A stretch of DNA of 64,000 nucleotides from positions 374,001 to 438,000 of the forward strand of contig JAJEKV010000032.1 in the NCBI GenBank assembly GCA_021234155.1. The letters are read 5' to 3'. Under the pieces are notes generated by a model that did not search any database, was not told the origin of the DNA, and saw only the letters and a list, made by a program, of their open reading frames with translations. Shown piece after piece: positions 59,357-64,000 of the stretch; position 1 is the first letter of the stretch; every line of letters begins with the position of its first letter. This DNA is from Isoetes taiwanensis. Taxonomy: Eukaryota > Streptophyta > Lycopodiopsida > Isoetales > Isoetaceae. The position numbers were made by a program, and so were the translations under genes.

Positions 59357-61734
59357 AATTCCACCACTATTTTAGATATTCAGGTACTTAAAAGGGATGC
59401 AGCCACTAAAATTCTGGGGATACCTCTAGCACTTAACAGTACTATTCAAGGTCTATGGGAGCCCATAGTTACCAGGATTAAGAGGAAGCTACTGCTATAC
59501 CCCTCCACTCTATGTCACTTGCAGGAAGGGTGGAGATAGCAAACTCGGTTATAGAAAGCACACATATTTAGTTTTCCTCAGCTATTGTGGCAGACAAGAA
59601 CTCTTACAAACAAATAGAAATAGCAATCAGGAAATTTATCTGGCAACGTAAGCACAAAGTGGCTTGGGCAGATCTCATCAAACCCAGAAAGCAAGGTGGC
59701 CTCTATTTGTAAGGATTTGTTTCTTGGGGCCCAAGCTCTAGCTGCCAAGATAATATCTGAGGGCCATATATGCCACATCCCCTCACCAGCTCTGAAGCTA
59801 ATTAGATATTGGGTGGAAGAATCCCATCCCAGCGGTAAAGGCGCTTAAGCCTGCCCCGACTCGGCCTTCTTTTCATTTCGTGCCATGCTCCAATACTTCT
59901 CCTATTCTAAGAAGAATGCTCCAAGCTTGGAATCAGGCATCCCTATGCTATAGGCCACCAAATATAGATGCTAGGTGTAGGGACATAAACATATTCTAGC
60001 ACTTTCTCCCGGCCTTTTGAGATAGTTGGATGCTTGGCCCTTCAACATCCATAAAATACATGCAATGGTACATGGCGAGTGAATTCACACTTTTGGGGAC
60101 TTAAGATGTGAGGATGGCAATAAATGGACTACTTGGGCTGAAATAAAACAAGCTAAGGGATCAGCTTTGGACAAACTGATTTTCAAGAAGATTATTGAGT
60201 AATCATGAGGAATTAGCTGCTATTTCAAATAATTGGAGTCTGAATAATAAGGAGACATACACAGTCAAAGAAATATACACTGCTCTCCTAGAAACTAAAC
60301 AATCGAGCATGTGCCTTATGCCGGGGGATTCACCTTTCATTTTGCATTATAACCCATGAGAGTTCAACGGAGGGGTGTTTTACGGACCATTTATGCGACG
60401 TATACTTAGGGGTTGAGGGTGTTTTTGGCAACGATGCGGAGCAATATCTATATACATAGGGGTCAAATTGCCTTTTGAAAATGTGTATACAAGGGGTTTT
60501 TTTTGCTACCCTCACGACCTTGGATGCCATACCCCCCTTTATGTATAAGTGCATCCCCGGGGCCTTATGGCCTTGTGGAGAAAAATACCACAGCTCTTGT
60601 ATGTGCAAAGGGTTGGCGAGAATATGGAGCTCTCAAGATAAACATCTTGAGATGGATCCCTCTTTGCATCAAAGCCTCCAAACAAATTCTTTGAGATCCA
60701 AATATGACACTAATGTCTCCAAATTGTGTCTTCTTGGATGTGGCATGATTGAAAATTCTAATCATGTCTTCTTGTGTCCAAAAAAAATAGCTGAAATTTG
60801 GACCTGGACTTCTCAACTCAATTTGGGGGCTCCTGGAAATCTCTTAGAATTTCTAAATGGAAATTCCAGAATAGTGAATATTTGCAGAATCTTGACTTGT
60901 TGGATTATCTGGAAACACAGGAATTTGATTGCCATTGAAGGAAAAAATTTGAACGCCTTGGATCAAAGCTAAATTTTTAAATCATTCACAGGATATCTTT
61001 GCTACAACCCACAAAATTATTAAAGGGGCTAAGTATGATAAAGCTTGGGATAGAATTGGCAGATTTCAGGGTTTGTATCATTTTTTTATCATAATTCTAA
61101 CTGATGTTAATGGTGTGCTGCACAGATCATCAGAGGAGGATACAGAAAGTTGGAGCTCCACCCAGGGGATCAGATCACCTGGGGATAGTGGAGGAGATGC
61201 CCATGGCTGTAGTTGCCGAGAATTGCATCCTGCTCAAACAGAAACTCATACATGCTCGGCAATTAAAAGTCATTGAATGAGGCATTTGTATGGAGGTACA
61301 ATGGGCTCAAACCACTCTTGGAGCCTTATTTCACCATTGGTGGAAACAAGCACAGGTGCTCATGATCTTTGGACTTCACTTCTTGTAGTGTTCAAGAGTT
61401 GGATGATATGCTCAATATATTCACCAACACTAGCGTAGCTGATTTATCTCTGCAAAATCTGATTGAAGCTAACAACTAGATATTTTTGTTATTCTATATA
61501 CGACGGCTTATGGACATCTAGCTAGTTATGGACCTTGTATTGTCAAGAGCCAGCCATCTTTTTTGCATGACTAATTTTGGGATTATCTTAAGGTTATGCT
61601 TTACACCCCTACTATGGGTGATCAACTGTTTTTTGTATAGTAGGACTCCTATGGAGTCTTGTTACACTCATATGTATCTATTTTAACTATGAATATAAAA
61701 GTTACCTTGCCTCAAAAAAAAAAAAAAAAAAAAA
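59357..61734 (+). mobile_element. LINE F: L1-like LINE, 5'-truncated, poly(A) tail, inserted in the hAT
   Basis: Starts abruptly inside the RT C-terminal part: KILGIPLALNSTIQGLW, EPIVTRIKRKL, then in shifted frames the family segment RVEIANSVIES-like, WQTRTLTNK, KVAWADLIKPRKQGGL and KDLFLGAQALAAKIISEGHI. The end carries a zf-RVT type finger, KLCLLGCGMIENSNHVFLCP, with following W's (60720-60900). It finishes with a 21-base A run (61714-61734). Flanks GGAATAAT (59346-59353) and GGAATGAT (61736-61743) form a probable target duplication with one difference. Poly(A) tail and finger separate it from LINEs A-E. Confidence 0.8.
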
Positions 61735-61735
61735 G

Positions 61736-61850
61736 GGAATGATAGCAAGACTGTTGATGCAAAAACTGTTGTATATATTCTAGATCCTACCACATTTCCT
61801 TCCTTTATTCTCATGGTTCAACTAATGGAGCCACTCTATCGTATTACTCA
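61736..61850 (+). pseudogene. hAT transposase relic, right part
   Basis: Directly after the poly(A) tail the frame reads NDSKTVDAKTVVYILDPTTF, then FILMVQLMEPLYRIT. In plant hAT proteins the region after the W...W..S segment is the same (GKxVxxIVLDxxFW...PLVxVLRxVD). It therefore continues the hAT sequence left of LINE F. The frame ends in a stop near 61855; no C-terminal dimerisation domain is found. 61856-62185 holds nothing recognisable. Confidence 0.6.
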
Positions 61851-62184
61851 CGTTTAATTTGACCATAGAGGGTTGCACCATTGGCTTATTATATGAATTC
61901 ATGGGCCGGGTGTGAAAAGTGATGATGGACAAAATTGCATTTGGATAGGTTTAGGACAAGTAAGTGCAATTTCTATTTTTTTTTATTTTTAATTGTTTAG
62001 ATAGTCTGAATGTAGGGTAGGTTGTAGGGCTGTTAGAGTTATTGATTTAGTGCAAAAGCAGTGTTGATTCGGCCCTACTTGGATCTTTATTGGTGGCCGG
62101 ATTTGCGACCATTTTCCGGCCGCAACATGCTAGCTAGTTGGAAAGGTTTTATAACAACTAATATCTTGGATTGATTTATTCAAT

Positions 62185-62185
<1 letters not shown>

Positions 62186-62222
<37 letters not shown>
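62186..62222. repeat. 37-base T run
   Basis: Uninterrupted T's. It could be the poly(A) tail of a minus-strand retroposon, but no body was recognised on the left. The length is likely unstable in sequencing. Confidence 0.95.
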
Positions 62223-62225
<3 letters not shown>

Positions 62226-62377
62226 CATGATGATCAAGTGTTGGCCTACATGAGGTCACATGATACACATATCCATACAAATTATGCTTTCATTAATTGT
62301 GTATTTTGATACTTGTACAAGCTCAATAATGGCGCTACAATCTACACCAATAATTCACATCAATAATTTTACTTCAC

Positions 62378-62385
62378 TATAAAAG
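62378..62385 (+). promoter_or_regulatory. TATA box of small gene copy 1
   Basis: TATAAAAG, 36 bases before the downstream ATG's first flanking codons. The ~150 bases upstream are closely matched at 62900-63030 ahead of the second copy, suggesting a duplicated promoter. Expected transcription start near 62410 would leave a leader of only about 10 bases. Confidence 0.6.
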
Positions 62386-62420
62386 CAGCTCCATTCGGTG
62401 GTAGAGGGCATTCATCTCCC

Positions 62421-62663
62421 ATGGCTTCCTTGCCTCCTCGTCCGGAGCACATCCGATCCATCAAGTGCTACATGAGCTATAATGATCTGTGTGAATGTGT
62501 GAGAAATGGTGTCAATCTTGATCCATGGCTGCAGTCGAAAGCAGATGGTCCTGCGAGTGGTTGCAGGAAGCTCACTCGTGTTGTGATCCACCTTTATTGG
62601 CTTCCTGATCAGGAGATCTATGAGCTGAATGCCATCACCTCAGCAGGTGTTGATGATGAGTGA
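62421..62663 (+). CDS. Uncharacterised 80-aa protein, tandem-duplicated
   Basis: ATG in a good context (CCCATGG) opens an 80-codon frame: MASLPPRPEHIRSIKCYMSY, a middle with CECVRNGVNLDPWLQSKADG, and a C-terminal RVVIHLYWLPDQEIYEL followed by acidic VDDE. Conservation with the copy at 63067 is strongest in IKC.MSYNDL, LDP.L.SKA.G, VIHL.WLP and the VDDE end, and falls partly on third codon positions, which supports coding. No signal peptide, membrane segment or known domain is visible. A TATA box lies 36 bases upstream of the frame. I do not recognise the family and propose no function. Confidence 0.55.
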   Translation: MASLPPRPEHIRSIKCYMSYNDLCECVRNGVNLDPWLQSKADGPASGCRKLTRVVIHLYWLPDQEIYELNAITSAGVDDE

Positions 62664-63023
62664 ATCGTTGAAGACTTGTGTACCTCTTAAGGATATAATA
62701 ATGATATATGAGCACTTCTAAAGTATGTAAGGATGTAATAAGCATAATCAATATTATTTGATGTATCGAACCTGAGTAATTCGTAAGGGTGTGCTCTTCG
62801 ACCTCCACTTTATCTGCAAGCAGTCCCTAATTTCAATCACACCTAAATTACTCAAGCACAAATACTTTTACCTTAGTAAAATCCACAAAGCATGTTTTCA
62901 CTTGACACACATATCCATACAAAATATGTATTATACTTATATGTGTACATGACTCTTATACACGCTCAATAATGGTGCTACAGTCTACCCCAATAATTCA
63001 CATCAATAATTTTACTTCACTAC

Positions 63024-63031
63024 TATAAAAG
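63024..63031 (+). promoter_or_regulatory. TATA box of small gene copy 2
   Basis: TATAAAAG in the same position relative to the ATG as in copy 1, within 'ataattttacttcactacta' context shared by both. The upstream block from 'gacacacatatccatacaaa' is also shared. Confidence 0.6.
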
Positions 63032-63066
63032 TAGCTCCATTCGGGGCTAGAGGTCATTCATCTCCC

Positions 63067-63292
63067 ATGGATTATTCACCTTCTTCTGTTCACCACATCG
63101 AGGCGATCAAGTGCTCAATGAGCTACAATGATCTTGTCGGTTCTTCTTGATCCTTACCTGCGATCCAAAGCTAATGGTGCTGAGATTCGTTGCCCTGGGC
63201 TAATTCATGTTATGATCCACCTCGTTTGGCTTCCTGAGCGCAATAGCTATGAGATATCAGGGATCACTCCTGCAGCTGTTGATGATGAATGA
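63067..63292 (+). pseudogene. Second copy of the 80-aa gene, frameshifted
   Basis: Starts MDYSPSSVHHIEAIKCSMSY, then a deletion of roughly 15 bases plus a frame change after NDL leads to a stop (near 63150) in the first frame. The other frame continues LLDPYLRSKANGAEIRC and MIHLVWLPERNSYE, ending VDDE. It differs from copy 1 at many residues but keeps the same ends, so the duplication is not recent. It may be a pseudogene unless the frame change is a sequencing error. Confidence 0.6.
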
Positions 63293-63430
63293 ATCACCTG
63301 TTCAGCATTGTATAGTGTAAGAGCTCTTGTGTTAAGATGAAAAATGCAGAGCGTAATGAATAATAACTAGTCTATTGTACCTTGCATGTTATATATGATA
63401 TAGTAATTACGTAAAAGAGCATTGCATACC

Positions 63431-64000
63431 TCAAGAGTTCTCATCATCGTCATGCGCTTCTTTAGCCACTAATTCTTGCAACTGAGCCCCCACATTATTG
63501 GGGATCACCATTAACAATGGCCTGGTCTCTACCGCCCAACCGTAGTCTATTGTTTTCAAATGTTGGTAGCGTGGCGGGTCATTAGGATTGGGTCTCCAAT
63601 TCTTGCTCCAGCAATCTCTATACTGCATTGCATATGAGGATCCCTTTCTGGCAACAGGCTCAAACCAAGAGACAAACACCTCTTTGTAATGAGGGAGATT
63701 AGGGTCCTCTATTGGGTCCTCTTCGGCAAAAGCCATCCACGTCGGGCAGTTATCATGTGGCCTTATTAGCAAGAGCATTCCTTTCTTGACATCTTGGTAG
63801 GGGTCGAATATTTCAACTGGGTTCTTGGGTCTACCCGAGAAAGGCCCTACATAATGAGATGCTTCAATGTGCTCATCCACCAACACGTTTTCGGGTTCTT
63901 CCAATGCATTTTGCCTGGTGTTGGGCCAGAAATCCTGAATGACAGCTCTACTTGGCTCAACGTCCCCAAGCACTCGCAACAAGGTGAACCAGTAGTCAAT
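63431..64000 (-). CDS. Unidentified ORF, 5' end beyond the window
   Basis: An open minus frame runs from the window edge (...DYWFTLLRVLGDVEPSR) to a stop at 63431, at least 189 codons. Visible segments: VLVDEHIEASHYVGPFSGRP, GMLLLIRPHDNCPTWMAFAE, YKEVFVSWFEPVARKG, YRDCWSKNWRPNPNDPPRYQ and an acidic end DDDENS. The alternation of aromatic residues (WMAF, VSWFEP, DCWSKNW) recalls compact chromatin-reader or transposon-accessory domains, but this is only an impression. No frame damage is visible, unlike nearly all other frames here. 63293-63430 holds nothing else. Confidence 0.5.
   Translation of the reverse strand: MDYWFTLLRVLGDVEPSRAVIQDFWPNTRQNALEEPENVLVDEHIEASHYVGPFSGRPKNPVEIFDPYQDVKKGMLLLIRPHDNCPTWMAFAEEDPIEDPNLPHYKEVFVSWFEPVARKGSSYAMQYRDCWSKNWRPNPNDPPRYQHLKTIDYGWAVETRPLLMVIPNNVGAQLQELVAKEAHDDDENS

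Overview
The window looks like nuclear DNA of a land plant, probably a seed-free one (fern, lycophyte or bryophyte grade; tentative). Reasons: mostly AT-rich intergenic DNA, intron-bearing gene relics with GT/AG boundaries, and plant-only families. These are a PLS-type PPR protein with an E motif, a UDP-glycosyltransferase with the PSPG box, a class III peroxidase first exon, a plant FtsH-like (FtsHi-type) C-terminus and a GT29 sialyltransferase-like gene. No operons, ribosome binding sites or other prokaryotic organisation are visible.

Layout. 1-0.42 kb: end of a retroelement gag on the minus strand. 0.66-2.66 kb: AT-rich repeats around a Helitron-type 3' end. 3.19-7.04 kb: tandem array, period about 1.63 kb, of 5' halves of a sialyltransferase-like gene. 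8.06-8.32 kb: a small TIR element. 8.4-11.3 kb: degenerate APE-type LINE (A, minus). 11.9-12.4 kb: possible unknown exons. 13.4 kb: peroxidase exon relic. 15.4-15.8 kb: element with ~105-bp inverted repeats, then a CTAT microsatellite. 18.0 kb: second Helitron-type end. 19.0-20.2 kb: FtsH-like relic. 21.4-24.1 kb: LINE B (minus), split by a plus-strand LINE D. 24.3-25.7 kb: UDP-glycosyltransferase pseudogene (minus). 25.7-30.8 kb: complete but decayed Ty3/gypsy element inserted at that gene's start codon. 31.4-36.9 kb: TIR element and a MULE. 38.6-40.8 kb: LINE C (minus). 40.9-41.7 kb: PPR relic. 42.5-43.5 kb: broken coiled-coil reading frame. 45.9 kb: tRNA-like SINE head. 46.5 kb: LINE 3' fragment E. 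46.9-58.4 kb: 11.4-kb chromovirus (minus) with 1.64-kb LTRs. 58.7-61.8 kb: hAT transposase relic split by an L1-like LINE with a poly(A) tail. 62.4-63.3 kb: duplicated small genes with matching TATA promoters. 63.4-64.0 kb: an unidentified ORF running off the right edge.

Almost everything recognisable is a transposable element or a broken host gene. The only reading frames that look intact are the 80-aa ORF at 62421-62663 and the partial ORF at 63431-64000. Nested insertions give relative ages: D is younger than B, the L1-like LINE younger than the hAT, and the gypsy element younger than the glycosyltransferase copy. I found no convincing new functional system. The best leads are the small-gene pair, the sialyltransferase-like array and the shared LINE 3' module.
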